A DNA stretch of 26,732 nt, from positions 1-26,732 of the IMG/VR virus record IMGVR_UViG_3300020416_000058. One strand, written 5' to 3'. Position 1 is the first letter of the stretch, and every line of letters begins with the position of its first letter. The notes below the pieces were generated by a model. That model ran no database searches and was not told the DNA's origin. It worked only from the letters and a program-made list of their open reading frames with translations. The translations under genes and the position numbers were made by a program. This DNA comes from a virus. Positions 12,550-20,104 of the stretch are shown one piece after another.

Positions 12550-12840
12550 ATGGCTACAAATACTAGAAATAAAAAAACTGTAAAAAAAGTTGTTAAAGGT
12601 TTAAGAAAAGCTAGCAAGTTACATGCTAGTCAAGCTAAATCTTTGAGTGCTTTAAAATTAAAAAAAGGTGGTAAAGCTACTAAAGCTAAAAAGAAAGGTG
12701 GTGCTAAACCAACCAATCCAGCTTTATACGCTAGAGTAAAAGCAGAGGCTAAACGTAAATTTAAAGTTTATCCTTCAGCTTATGCTAACGCTTGGTTAGT
12801 TAGAACTTATAAAAAACGTGGTGGCGGTTACAGAAGTTAG
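12550..12840 (+). CDS. Basic phage protein with KPTNPALYARVK...YANAW motif (96 aa)
   Basis: The N-terminal half is Lys-rich (KKTVKKVVKGLRKASK; KAKKKGGAKPTNP). The C-terminus carries LYARVKAEAKRKFKVYPSAYANAW and YKKRGGGYR, a conserved module I know from phage and algal-virus proteins (probably DUF5872-like, from memory). It starts immediately after the previous stop, with AAGGTGG upstream, so the two are coupled. Likely nucleic-acid binding by charge. Function unproven. Confidence 0.8.
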   Translation: MATNTRNKKTVKKVVKGLRKASKLHASQAKSLSALKLKKGGKATKAKKKGGAKPTNPALYARVKAEAKRKFKVYPSAYANAWLVRTYKKRGGGYRS

Positions 12841-12848
12841 TAACTAAC

Positions 12849-13433
12849 ATGAGAAGTCTTTCTTTTTTGCTTCCTGAAGTATTGCCAGAACAGATTATTG
12901 AAGATATAAAAACTATGGCATTAAAATTTCCAGAGGAGATTGGAGTCGTAGGTGGAAAAATAGGTGAAAGTACTAAACAAGAAAAAGATATTAGAAGATC
13001 TCAAATTCGTTGGATAGACCCACGTACAGAAGATACAGCTAAATTAACCAATCTTTGCACAAATTTATTTGTTGATATTAATAGAGAACATTTTGGGTTA
13101 GATATTGAAAGAATATTTAATATTCAATATACAGAATACTTAGCAGCTAACAGAGGTTTTTATCATAAACATATAGATAGTCTTGTAGGCAGAGGAGAAA
13201 TGTATGATAGAAAACTTAGTATGACTATACAGTTATCTGATTCAGATGAATATGAAGGAGGTGATTTTGAATTCGATAATGATATTTTACCAGACTCTTT
13301 TGATAAAAATATTATAAGAGAAAAAGGCAGAGTTTTAATTTTTCCTTCTTTTTTACCACATAAGGTAAATCCTGTTACTAAAGGAATTAGGAAAAGTTTA
13401 GTTACTTGGATTGAAGGGCCAGCTTGGAGATAA
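12849..13433 (+). CDS. 2OG-Fe(II) oxygenase, prolyl-4-hydroxylase/PKHD-like (194 aa)
   Basis: The cupin-like double-stranded beta-helix fold is indicated by the iron triad H108-x-D110 (in FYHKHIDS) and H171 (FLPHKV), and by R181 (GIRKSLVTW) as the likely 2-oxoglutarate-binding residue. MTIQLSDSDEYEGGDFEF is the usual strand before the second half. These enzymes use oxygen and 2-oxoglutarate to hydroxylate a protein residue or small molecule; in phages the substrate is usually unknown. It sits among Lys-rich proteins, which makes protein lysine or proline hydroxylation a possible job. There is no clear ribosome-binding site. Complete. Confidence 0.92.
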   Translation: MRSLSFLLPEVLPEQIIEDIKTMALKFPEEIGVVGGKIGESTKQEKDIRRSQIRWIDPRTEDTAKLTNLCTNLFVDINREHFGLDIERIFNIQYTEYLAANRGFYHKHIDSLVGRGEMYDRKLSMTIQLSDSDEYEGGDFEFDNDILPDSFDKNIIREKGRVLIFPSFLPHKVNPVTKGIRKSLVTWIEGPAWR

Positions 13434-13496
13434 TGTTGCAGGAAAAACTCAACAAGTTAAAATATTTACACAAGGAAAAAACAATAAGGAAAAAAC

Positions 13497-13844
13497 ATGG
13501 CAAAGCCTAGTGGCGGATTAACAGAATGGTTTGGTAAAGGACCTAAAGGAGATTGGGTTGATATTGGCGCACCGAAGAAAAAAGGTAAGTTTCAAAAGTG
13601 TGGTCGAGCTAAAGTAAAAGGTTCTAAAAGAAAATATCCTAAATGCGTACCACGAGCAAAAGCTAAAAGCATGACAGCCGCACAAAGAAGTAGCGCAGTT
13701 AAAAGAAAACGTGCAGCTGGTAATCCGGGCGGTAAACCTACCAACGTAAAAACTTTTGCTAAAGACGGCAAACTAATACGAAAACACCACAAAGGTTGTG
13801 GTAAAGTGATGTCAAACAGAAGGAAGAAAACTAGATACTCATAA
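13497..13844 (+). CDS. Basic phage protein with GLTEWF...WVDIGAP motif (115 aa)
   Basis: The N-terminus SGGLTEWFGKG, then DWVDIGAPKKKGKFQKCG, SKRKYPKCVPRAKA, MTAAQRSSAVKRKR and KPTNVKTFAK, is a repeated set of marks I know from marine phage and algal-virus proteins (DUF-type; exact number not certain). Three Cys are spread in KCG, KCV and GCG, possibly metal-binding. It is strongly basic. Starts with AAGGAA upstream. It follows the 2OG oxygenase and fits the same set of Lys-rich proteins. Confidence 0.8.
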   Translation: MAKPSGGLTEWFGKGPKGDWVDIGAPKKKGKFQKCGRAKVKGSKRKYPKCVPRAKAKSMTAAQRSSAVKRKRAAGNPGGKPTNVKTFAKDGKLIRKHHKGCGKVMSNRRKKTRYS

Positions 13845-13850
13845 AAATTA

Positions 13851-14039
13851 ATGGCAGAAGATCTCAATTTAGCCGAATGGCTATTAAAAAAAATTAGACA
13901 AAGACAAGAAGATATACTTGAAACATTGGGTGCAGGTAATATAAAATCCGTTGAAGATTACAGATTTCACATTGGTGAGTTAACAGCACTTCGCACCATG
14001 GAATCTGAAATAAGGGAAGTGCTGCAAGAAGAGGATTAA
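13851..14039 (+). CDS. Small helical phage protein (62 aa)
   Basis: An acidic, all-helical protein (MAEDLNLAEWLLKKIRQRQEDI; ITALRTMESEIREVL-like end). I have seen similar short proteins in marine podovirus structural modules, but the function is unknown. It starts 6 nt after the previous stop with no clear ribosome-binding site, so it probably depends on upstream translation. Two amphipathic helices suggest it binds a partner, perhaps capsid or portal. Confidence 0.75.
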   Translation: MAEDLNLAEWLLKKIRQRQEDILETLGAGNIKSVEDYRFHIGELTALRTMESEIREVLQEED

Positions 14040-14041
14040 CG

Positions 14042-14518
14042 ATGACCGAACTAGCAGTTCCAAACCACATCGCAGAAGAAAGAAAAAAGGAAAGAGAAGA
14101 AGCAGCAAGATCAGATGTAGATAAAGCTTATGTCAAAACTGAAGACAGAGTTTTAGATCCTACATTGCTAGATAAATCATTACTTGAAAGAATGCCTAAT
14201 CCCACTGGCTGGCGTATATTGGTTTTACCTTACAAAGGTAAAGGCGTAACCGAAGGTGGCATACACTTAACCACATCTACTTTAGATCGAGAATCTTTAG
14301 CTACAGTAGTTGCCTATGTTTTAAAAGTAGGTCCTACCGCTTATAAAGATAAAGATAAATTTGAAAGTCAGACTTGGTGCAGAGAAAAAGATTGGGTATT
14401 GATTGGCAGATATGCGGGAGCTCGCTTTCGTTTGGAAGACAATCACGAGGTAAGAATTATTAATGATGACGAGGTAATCGGCACCATTAATGATCCCGAT
14501 GATATTAAAACTTTATAG
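14042..14518 (+). CDS. GroES-like co-chaperonin (158 aa)
   Basis: The Cpn10 core is visible: NPTGWRILVLPYKGKG (about residues 53-68), the mobile-loop GGIHLTTSTLDRES (72-85, including the GGI-hydrophobic motif that contacts GroEL), ATVVAYVLKVGPTAY (87-101), EKDWVLIGRYAGARF (115-129) and DDEVIGTI (142-149). A 50-residue charged N-terminal extension is extra compared with about 95-aa GroES. In T4 and others (gp31), a phage co-chaperonin lets host GroEL fold the capsid protein. Its place just before the scaffold and capsid supports this. Starts with a GAGG site. Confidence 0.88.
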   Translation: MTELAVPNHIAEERKKEREEAARSDVDKAYVKTEDRVLDPTLLDKSLLERMPNPTGWRILVLPYKGKGVTEGGIHLTTSTLDRESLATVVAYVLKVGPTAYKDKDKFESQTWCREKDWVLIGRYAGARFRLEDNHEVRIINDDEVIGTINDPDDIKTL

Positions 14519-14525
14519 GTGATTT

Positions 14526-15524
14526 ATGGCTGAACAAGAATATGCTTTACCAGATATTTCAGAAGAGCAAGTAGAGAAAGCTGCTTTACCAGTTGGTAAA
14601 AGAGCTGATCAAGAAGCTTCTGATGAAACTAAGTACATCGATCTTGAAGAAAACAAAGATGAACTTAAATCTATTGAAGAAGACACTATTCAAGAAAACT
14701 TTGAAACCAGTGACAAGGTAGTAGAAGAAAACAAAGACAAAGGCGAAGTTGAAAAGAAAGCTGCTTATGCACAAAACAGAATTAACAAAGCTGTTGCTCA
14801 AGCAAAAGATTTTCAAAGACGCGAACTTATGGCTGTGCAATATGCTAAACAGCTAGAAGAAGAAAACAATAAATTAAAAGCGACCAAACAATCTTTTGAA
14901 AAGACTATGTTTGATAGTCGTAAGAGCGAAACTGATTCAACTATTGAATTAGCTAAACAAGCTCACAAACAGGCTGTTGAGGCAAACGATGCTGAAGCCA
15001 TAGCAAGGGCTACTGAATTGTTAAGCACTGCTATTGCTGAAAAAAAATACATTGAAGCGTCTGAGCAAAGAAGCCAGTTTGAAGCAGATTATGACCAAGC
15101 GGTAACTCAAGAAGTTGAGAGCCCACTTCAAGAACCACAACAGGTTCAAGAATATGCAGAGCCTTCTCCGAAAGCACAAGCATGGGCAAATAAAAACTCT
15201 TGGTTCGGTCAAGACCGAGTAGCCACTACCGTGGCCCTTACTATTCATGAGCAATTAGCTAATGAAGGTTTTGATTTAAACTCAGATGAGTATTACAATG
15301 AATTAGATAACAGACTTAGGTCAGAAATACCTAATAAGTTTGATAACAACGTGGAAGCTACAAAACCCGTCCAAACCGTTGCTTCACCATCACGCACTAC
15401 ATCGACTGGACGCAAACCAAGTAATCGAGTGGAGCTTTCTCCAAGCGAGCAAAGACTAGCGAAACGCTTAGGCGTTTCATTTAAAGATTACGCAATACAA
15501 AAAGCGAGGTTACAAAAATCGTGA
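14526..15524 (+). CDS. Scaffold-type protein (332 aa)
   Basis: Acidic N-terminus (about residues 1-75, rich in Glu, Asp and Lys), then a long coiled coil (about 80-190, KAYA..., AKQLEEENNKLKATKQSFEK) and a C-terminal segment AWANKNSWFGQDRVATTVALTIHEQL followed by LSPSEQRLAKRLGVSFKDYA. This layout and the position directly before capsid genes fit scaffolding proteins, which guide procapsid assembly and leave before DNA packaging. No protease domain is seen. The SPKAQAWANKNSWFG motif is shared by several marine phage scaffold candidates, from memory. A virion-internal protein is possible. Confidence 0.75.
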   Translation: MAEQEYALPDISEEQVEKAALPVGKRADQEASDETKYIDLEENKDELKSIEEDTIQENFETSDKVVEENKDKGEVEKKAAYAQNRINKAVAQAKDFQRRELMAVQYAKQLEEENNKLKATKQSFEKTMFDSRKSETDSTIELAKQAHKQAVEANDAEAIARATELLSTAIAEKKYIEASEQRSQFEADYDQAVTQEVESPLQEPQQVQEYAEPSPKAQAWANKNSWFGQDRVATTVALTIHEQLANEGFDLNSDEYYNELDNRLRSEIPNKFDNNVEATKPVQTVASPSRTTSTGRKPSNRVELSPSEQRLAKRLGVSFKDYAIQKARLQKS

Positions 15525-15991
15525 ATAAAGAAACTAAAACTGAAAAAAGGGCACCTAGAGCTGAAGAATCTAGGGAAACAAAAAAGGCTAAGACTCCTTG
15601 GAAGCCGCCTTCCATGTTAGAGGTTCCTAGTGATCCTCCAGCTGGTACGGTCTACCGATGGATAAGAGCCGAGACGTTAGGTCAAGAAGACCGAACTAAT
15701 GTTTCCAAAAGATTCCGAGAGGGCTGGGAGCCAGTTAAACCAGAAGAAGTTCCTGGTTACGATTATCCAACCGTCGATGATGGTCGTCACGCGGGCGTCA
15801 TTGGAGTGGGTGGTTTGATACTCTGCAAAATAGACGAGGAAATCGTCGAACAAAGATCTGAGTATTTTAGTCAAGCCACACAAAATCAAATGACGGCAGT
15901 GGACAATGACCTTATGCGTGAAGAAAACCCTGCAATGCCTATCTCTAGGGAAAGGAAAAGCAAGGTTACATTTGGTGGAGGGGGTAAATAA
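15521..15991 (+). CDS. Conserved marine phage protein next to capsid genes (156 aa)
   Basis: GTG start overlapping the previous stop (GTGA), GAGG upstream. After a basic, disordered N-terminus come TVYRWIRAETLGQEDRTNVSKRFREGW, DDGRHAGVIGVGGLILCKIDEEIVEQR and AVDNDLMREENPAMPI, a set of blocks conserved in many marine phages. The role is unknown; the location between scaffold and capsid suggests head assembly or completion. C-terminal FGGGGK is flexible. Soluble. Confidence 0.8.
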   Translation: MNKETKTEKRAPRAEESRETKKAKTPWKPPSMLEVPSDPPAGTVYRWIRAETLGQEDRTNVSKRFREGWEPVKPEEVPGYDYPTVDDGRHAGVIGVGGLILCKIDEEIVEQRSEYFSQATQNQMTAVDNDLMREENPAMPISRERKSKVTFGGGGK

Positions 15992-16036
15992 CTTCCTCTG
16001 ATTTATTAATTGTTTGGAATTTAAAGTCGAATAAAC

Positions 16037-16624
16037 ATGGCAAACGAAACTACTAAAATGGGATTAGTCCCTGTTAGAAAAGTCGGTGGACAATCATGGA
16101 CTGGCGGCCAACAAAAATACAGAATCGCGAGTGGCGCGACTACTGCTATTTTCCAAGGTGATTTGGTAACACAACTTACTGCTGGAACAATAGGTAGACA
16201 TGCTGCTTCAGGCTCTGTACCAATTGTTGGAGTCTTCAATGGATGTTCATACACTGACCCTACTAGTGGTGAAACAGTATTTAGTAACAGTTACCCCGGC
16301 AGCATTGCTGCTAGTGATATTGTTGCTAATGTTATCGATGACCCAATGGTTCAATTTTCTATTCAATCAGACGAGGCTTTCCCCGTAACTGATTTGTTTG
16401 GTAACTTTGATATCGTTGATTCATCTCCTGTCGGCGACACAAAAACTGGAACTTCAAACATGCAATTAGATACTTCAACTGGTGCTACTACAGCAACTTT
16501 ACCTTTGAAGGCTATTGACATTTCACAAGATCCAGAAAATTCCGACGTAGCTAGCGCAGGCACAAATGTAATCGTGGTTATTCAAAACCACGTCATGGGT
16601 GCTAAAAGCGCTGGATTAGCGTAG
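16037..16624 (+). CDS. Head decoration-like structural protein (195 aa)
   Basis: The protein begins MANETTKMGLVPVRKVGGQSW and has an all-beta composition. Blocks GVFNGCSYTDPTSGETVFSNSYPG and VIDDPMVQFSIQSDEAFPVTDLF are ones I recall from phage proteins encoded immediately before the major capsid protein. These are thought to be capsid-decoration or capsid-associated proteins, although the exact role is unproven. Fully folded beta domain with few Lys. No clear ribosome-binding site, only an A-rich leader. Confidence 0.78.
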   Translation: MANETTKMGLVPVRKVGGQSWTGGQQKYRIASGATTAIFQGDLVTQLTAGTIGRHAASGSVPIVGVFNGCSYTDPTSGETVFSNSYPGSIAASDIVANVIDDPMVQFSIQSDEAFPVTDLFGNFDIVDSSPVGDTKTGTSNMQLDTSTGATTATLPLKAIDISQDPENSDVASAGTNVIVVIQNHVMGAKSAGLA

Positions 16625-16634
16625 AGGTTTAATA

Positions 16635-17543
16635 ATGGCAATTTCTAGAGCACAATTAGCGAAAGAATTAGAACCAGGATTAAACGCCCTTTTCGGTTTA
16701 GAGTACAACAGGTACGAAAACGAGCACGCTGAAATCTTTGATACTGAATCTTCTGACAGAGCGTTTGAAGAAGAAGTATTACTAGTAGGTTTCGGAAATG
16801 CTCCAACTAAAGCTGAAGGGCAAGGCGTAAATTTTGATACAGCAATGGAGTCATACACTGCTAGATACTCTCACGAAACAATTGCATTAGCATTTGCTTT
16901 GACTGAAGAAGCTATCGAAGATAATTTGTATGACAAACTTGGTGCCAGATATACTAAAGCATTAGCTAGAAGTATGGCTCACACTAAGCAAGTTAAAGCT
17001 GCTTCTGTATTAAACAACGCTTTTAACTCAAGCTTTACTGGTGGTGATGGTAAGGAGCTTTGTGCTACTGATCACCCATTAGCGAGCGGCGGAACTTTTG
17101 CAAACGAACCTAGCACTGATGCTGATTTGAACGAAACTTCATTAGAAGCGGCGTTGATCGATATTGCTAACTTTAAAGATGACCGAGACATGATCTTGGC
17201 TCTTCAAGGTATGAAATTAATCGTTCCTACAAATCTACAGTTCGTTGCTGATAGACTGTTACAAACACCTGGTAGAGTAAGTACTGCTGATAACGATATT
17301 AATGCTATTAGAAACATGGGAATGTTACCTGATGGCTATGTTGTAAATCACTTCTTGACAGATACAGATGCGTTCTTCCTCAAAACTGATTGCCCAGATG
17401 GGTTTAAACATTTTGAAAGAACTCCTTTGTCAACTGCAATGGAAGGTGATTTTGATACTGGTAATATGCGTTTCAAGGCTAGAGAAAGATATTCATTTGG
17501 TTTCTCTAACCCAAGAGCAGTTTACGGATCTAAAGGAGCTTAA
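16635..17543 (+). CDS. Major capsid protein (302 aa)
   Basis: The sequence resembles the Mu gpT-type / HK97-fold capsid proteins of marine phages: ISRAQLAKELEPGLNALFGLEYNR, RAFEEEVLLVGFG, ESYTARYSHETIALAFALTEEAIEDNLYDKL, HTKQVKAASVLNNAF, CATDHPLASGG and MKLIVPTNLQFVADRLL. The HTKQ..AA.VLNNAF block and the DHP loop are typical. It is the last gene before a strong terminator, consistent with high, separately ended expression. It forms the icosahedral shell with the scaffold and decoration-like neighbours. Confidence 0.9.
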   Translation: MAISRAQLAKELEPGLNALFGLEYNRYENEHAEIFDTESSDRAFEEEVLLVGFGNAPTKAEGQGVNFDTAMESYTARYSHETIALAFALTEEAIEDNLYDKLGARYTKALARSMAHTKQVKAASVLNNAFNSSFTGGDGKELCATDHPLASGGTFANEPSTDADLNETSLEAALIDIANFKDDRDMILALQGMKLIVPTNLQFVADRLLQTPGRVSTADNDINAIRNMGMLPDGYVVNHFLTDTDAFFLKTDCPDGFKHFERTPLSTAMEGDFDTGNMRFKARERYSFGFSNPRAVYGSKGA

Positions 17544-17598
17544 TCTTAGTACTGATTTATAAGAAGTAAATCCCACTTTTTAACTCAAGGGATAAAAG

Positions 17599-17626
17599 AA
17601 AGGCATCGACGGGTGCCTTTTTTTTT
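17599..17626 (+). terminator. Rho-independent terminator after the capsid gene
   Basis: AAAGGCA (17599-17605) pairs with TGCCTTT (17614-17620) around an 8-nt loop, followed by a nine-T run. It ends the first late transcription unit; a new promoter follows at once. Confidence 0.88.
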
Positions 17627-17636
17627 GGCAAAAAAA

Positions 17637-17665
17637 TTGCTATCCTATGACAACTAGGATTAATT
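17637..17665 (+). promoter_or_regulatory. Sigma70-like promoter with symmetric operator candidate for the second late unit
   Basis: TTGCTA (17637-17642) and TTAATT (17660-17665) are exactly 17 bp apart. Inside the spacer, ATCCTA (17642-17647) and TAGGAT (17655-17660) form a perfect 6-bp inverted repeat separated by 7 nt, ideal for a dimeric regulator blocking the promoter. Confidence 0.55.
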
Positions 17666-17669
17666 TTCC

Positions 17670-17707
17670 GTTACTGACTGACCTAGCAGACTCGCCAAGA
17701 CAGTAAC
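17670..17707 (+). promoter_or_regulatory. 7-bp stem-loop in the leader of the second late unit
   Basis: GTTACTG (17670-17676) pairs with CAGTAAC (17701-17707) around a 24-nt loop. It lies between the promoter and the GGAGGT site of the gene at 17724. It may stabilise the leader of an abundant late transcript. Confidence 0.4.
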
Positions 17708-17723
17708 ACTACGGAGGTAAAAA

Positions 17724-18206
17724 ATGGCAAACACAACTTTTAACGGACCAGTTAGATCTGAGAATGGTTTTAAAACTATTATCAAGAATGAAACAACTGG
17801 CGGATTGACTAATGAAATGACTATGTCAACTTACAGCACTTCTATTACTATTGCTGCTTCTGGAACTGACCACAAAGAAAGTTCTATTGGAATACCATCA
17901 AACTTTATTCCAATGGGTGTAGCAATCACTGTAACTGGTGCAGCTGCTAACAACGTAAACTTAGTAGATATTGGTACTGATGCAGATACTGATGGTTTCG
18001 TAGACGGAATCTCAGTAGCTATTAACTCAACTGGTTTCAAAGGATTTTTCCCTTGCAACGGAGTTTTAGGTATGTCTGGTGGTACTACAACTGCAGCTAC
18101 TGAAACAGCTGATGAAGTAGAAGTGGTTATTTCTGGAACAGCAGGAGCTGGTGGAGTAGTAGCGTTAAAATTCTTTGGAATTGCTTCCGATTCACCAACT
18201 GCATAA
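17724..18206 (+). CDS. Structural protein, beta-rich (160 aa)
   Basis: The N-terminus MANTTFNGPVRSENGFKTI is a block I know from marine phage structural proteins. The rest is Thr/Ala/Gly-rich beta sequence with few charged residues, ending in VVALKFFGIASD. GGAGGT is 6 nt before the ATG, and this is the first gene of the second late unit, so strong expression is expected. Probable decoration or tail-related virion protein. Exact role unknown. Confidence 0.75.
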   Translation: MANTTFNGPVRSENGFKTIIKNETTGGLTNEMTMSTYSTSITIAASGTDHKESSIGIPSNFIPMGVAITVTGAAANNVNLVDIGTDADTDGFVDGISVAINSTGFKGFFPCNGVLGMSGGTTTAATETADEVEVVISGTAGAGGVVALKFFGIASDSPTA

Positions 18207-18218
18207 TAGGAGCTAACT

Positions 18219-18494
18219 ATGGCAGTTTCTGATGTTGTAACAGCTTCTGTAACTTCAACTGGCGACATGACTACTAGGCGTTCAAGACTTCGTGGTTTTG
18301 TAGTTTCAGGCGGAGCTTCAGATGGCACAGTTACTTTTAAAAATACTAGTTCAGGAGCAACACTATTGGTGTTGCCCGTGAACGCTGACACTACAGAAAC
18401 ATTAAATATTCCAGATAATGGCGTATTGTTTTCAAGTGGCATACATGCAACTTTATCTAATATAGATAGAGTAACTATATTCTTTACAGGATAA
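18219..18494 (+). CDS. Small structural protein, beta-rich (91 aa)
   Basis: A Ser/Thr/Gly-rich sequence (MAVSDVVTASVTSTGDM; RRSRLRGFVVSGG; GTVTFKNTSSGATLL) of alternating beta strands ending IDRVTIFFTG. It looks like a single jelly-roll or Ig-like domain, as seen in small virion proteins near tail genes. AGGAG site 8 nt before the ATG. No family recognised with certainty. Confidence 0.72.
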   Translation: MAVSDVVTASVTSTGDMTTRRSRLRGFVVSGGASDGTVTFKNTSSGATLLVLPVNADTTETLNIPDNGVLFSSGIHATLSNIDRVTIFFTG

Positions 18495-18507
18495 AGAGGA
18501 GTATTAA

Positions 18508-18729
18508 ATGGTTTATAAAAGAACTAAAGGCTATGGCAAAGGTGGCATGGCTAAAAAAACTAAAGGCTACCGTGGTGGCGGCATGGCTAAAAAAACTAAA
18601 GGTTATCGTGGCGGTGGTGCAATGAAAAAAACCAAAGGCTACAGAGCTGGAGGAAAAGCCACCAAAGGGTATAGCAAAGGCGGTAAAGCAACTAAAGGTT
18701 ACAGAAGAGGCGGCGCTGCTAAAAAATAA
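18508..18729 (+). CDS. Gly/Tyr/Lys tandem-repeat protein (73 aa)
   Basis: Nearly the whole protein is repeats: a 13-aa opening unit, three 12-aa units of the type MAKKTKGYRGGG, then two 10-aa units KATKGYxxGG and a final AAKK. It is strongly basic with Tyr spaced every 10-12 residues. Similar KGY..GG repeat proteins occur in marine phages, with unknown role; I would guess a flexible DNA- or RNA-binding or matrix-like virion protein. GAGGAG site 8 nt before the ATG. Low-complexity sequence makes homology searching difficult. Confidence 0.75.
   Translation: MVYKRTKGYGKGGMAKKTKGYRGGGMAKKTKGYRGGGAMKKTKGYRAGGKATKGYSKGGKATKGYRRGGAAKK
18547..18714 (+). repeat. Coding tandem repeats (three 36-nt and two 30-nt units)
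   Basis: Units span 18547-18582, 18583-18618, 18619-18654 (36 nt each), then 18655-18684 and 18685-18714 (30 nt each). They differ by synonymous and a few coding changes, which suggests selection on the protein repeat rather than very recent duplication. Copy number may vary between related phages. Confidence 0.8.
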
Positions 18730-18752
18730 ATAAAAAGAAGATTGAGGTATAA

Positions 18753-19433
18753 ATGCCATATTTGATGAGCAATGTCCCATACTTTAAGTGTTGGGTAAGA
18801 AGAGAGTTTACATGTAATCATTTACGCTATCACGGAGAGTATTTACATGCGCTAGCAATAGCGGTAAATACAATCCCTGATAGATCATTAAGCTTTCAAG
18901 TTGTCTTTACCGGGTGTGAGATAGACGACGAAGATTGGGAAGAAGGTAATATTCACGGTGGAGCTATGTGGGCAAGAATGCCTATTCAAGCATTAGTTGC
19001 TGATATACCTTTAGATGAATGGCCAGAACCTATGGAAGATCATTTGTGTCAACCATGGGATTGTGAGTCTAGAAATCATTCAATCATAACTATGGATAGA
19101 GTAAGTTCTTCACCATGGATGTGTAAGATCGATAATAAATTTTATCAAGGTAAATATTTATTTACTGTAGATTATACAGACCATGAGATAGCAGATGATC
19201 CTGCTCAACATAAGCAATCACATGTGATATATTTAACAGACGCTGGCAAGTGGACTGGTAATATAGTTGCACTTCCTAACAATAGAGTTAGAGCAACTAG
19301 CCCGGCTTTGTGGAGAACTGGCGAAGGAGCACCTGATTTTACTCCTTCACAACATCTACATTCTGCTGAAGGCCATGAAAGTTATTTAGATCCTAGGATA
19401 ACTTTTAATAATTTATATAGTGATGAGGATTAA
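18753..19433 (+). CDS. Conserved phage protein, MPYLMSN family (226 aa)
   Basis: The N-terminus MPYLMSNVPYFKCWVRREFTCNH with HALAIAVNTIPDRSLSFQVV and the middle QPWDCESRNHSI are a set I know from marine phage structural modules. The protein has six or more Cys, many His and Trp, so metal binding is possible. C-terminal VIYLTDAGKWTGNIVALPNNRVR is another conserved block. The role is unknown; context suggests a neck or tail assembly function. GAGGT site 5 nt before the ATG. No signal peptide or TM. Confidence 0.82.
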   Translation: MPYLMSNVPYFKCWVRREFTCNHLRYHGEYLHALAIAVNTIPDRSLSFQVVFTGCEIDDEDWEEGNIHGGAMWARMPIQALVADIPLDEWPEPMEDHLCQPWDCESRNHSIITMDRVSSSPWMCKIDNKFYQGKYLFTVDYTDHEIADDPAQHKQSHVIYLTDAGKWTGNIVALPNNRVRATSPALWRTGEGAPDFTPSQHLHSAEGHESYLDPRITFNNLYSDED

Positions 19434-19435
19434 AC

Positions 19436-20104
19436 ATGGCAACATCAAACAGTACAGACTTTGAACCAAATGTCGCAGAGTTTATTGAAGAAGCTTATGA
19501 GAGATGTGGTTTAGAGTTAAGAACTGGATATGATTTAAAATCTGCAAGAAGATCTATTAATCTTATGTTGGCTGAATGGGCTAACAGAGGATTGAATCAA
19601 TGGACAATATCTGAGGCTACACAAACAGTTACTGAGGGTACTAGAGAATATACTTTAGATTCTAGTGTTATAGATATTTTAGATGTAGTGTTAAGAAGAA
19701 CTGAAGGTTCAACTACTACTGATACACAAATGTCTAGAGTAAGTAGAAGTGAATACATAAATATTCCAACCAAAGGAACTAAAGCTAGACCTAATCAATA
19801 TTTTTTAGATAAACAAAATACCCCAGTTTTAAAAGTTTGGCCTGCTCCAGAAAACTCTACAGATATTTTAGTATTTAATAAAATGGTAAGAATGGATGAT
19901 GCTGACAAAGCAACCAACACTATGGATTTACCATTTAGATTTTATCCTTGTTTTGTAGCTGGGTTGGCGTACTACTTATCTATGAAAAGAAATCCACAAT
20001 TAACAGAACAATTAAAAATAATATACGAAGAAGAGTTTAGAAGAGCTGCTGATGAAGATGGAGATCGAGCTTCCTTTAGAATCAATCCCTCACAAAGTTC
20101 ATAA
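19436..20104 (+). CDS. Neck/adaptor protein, P22 gp4-like (222 aa)
   Basis: The pattern VAEFIEEAYERCGLELRTGYDLKSARRSINLMLAEWANRGLNQW followed by QTVTEGTREYTL resembles the head-to-tail adaptor (P22 gp4-like packaged DNA stabilisation) proteins of podoviruses, including the helical N-terminal half and the E-Y-x-L strand. Later PFRFYPCFVAGLAYYLSMKRNP also fits. Such proteins bind under the portal to close the head after packaging. Upstream GAGG site; its stop overlaps the next ATG. Confidence 0.82.
   Translation: MATSNSTDFEPNVAEFIEEAYERCGLELRTGYDLKSARRSINLMLAEWANRGLNQWTISEATQTVTEGTREYTLDSSVIDILDVVLRRTEGSTTTDTQMSRVSRSEYINIPTKGTKARPNQYFLDKQNTPVLKVWPAPENSTDILVFNKMVRMDDADKATNTMDLPFRFYPCFVAGLAYYLSMKRNPQLTEQLKIIYEEEFRRAADEDGDRASFRINPSQSS

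Noticed and set aside
17831-18442. 203-codon minus-strand frame under two structural genes
   Set aside because: The Thr/Ala/Val-rich plus-strand genes give an open antisense frame by composition. There is no start signal, and it crosses a gene boundary.
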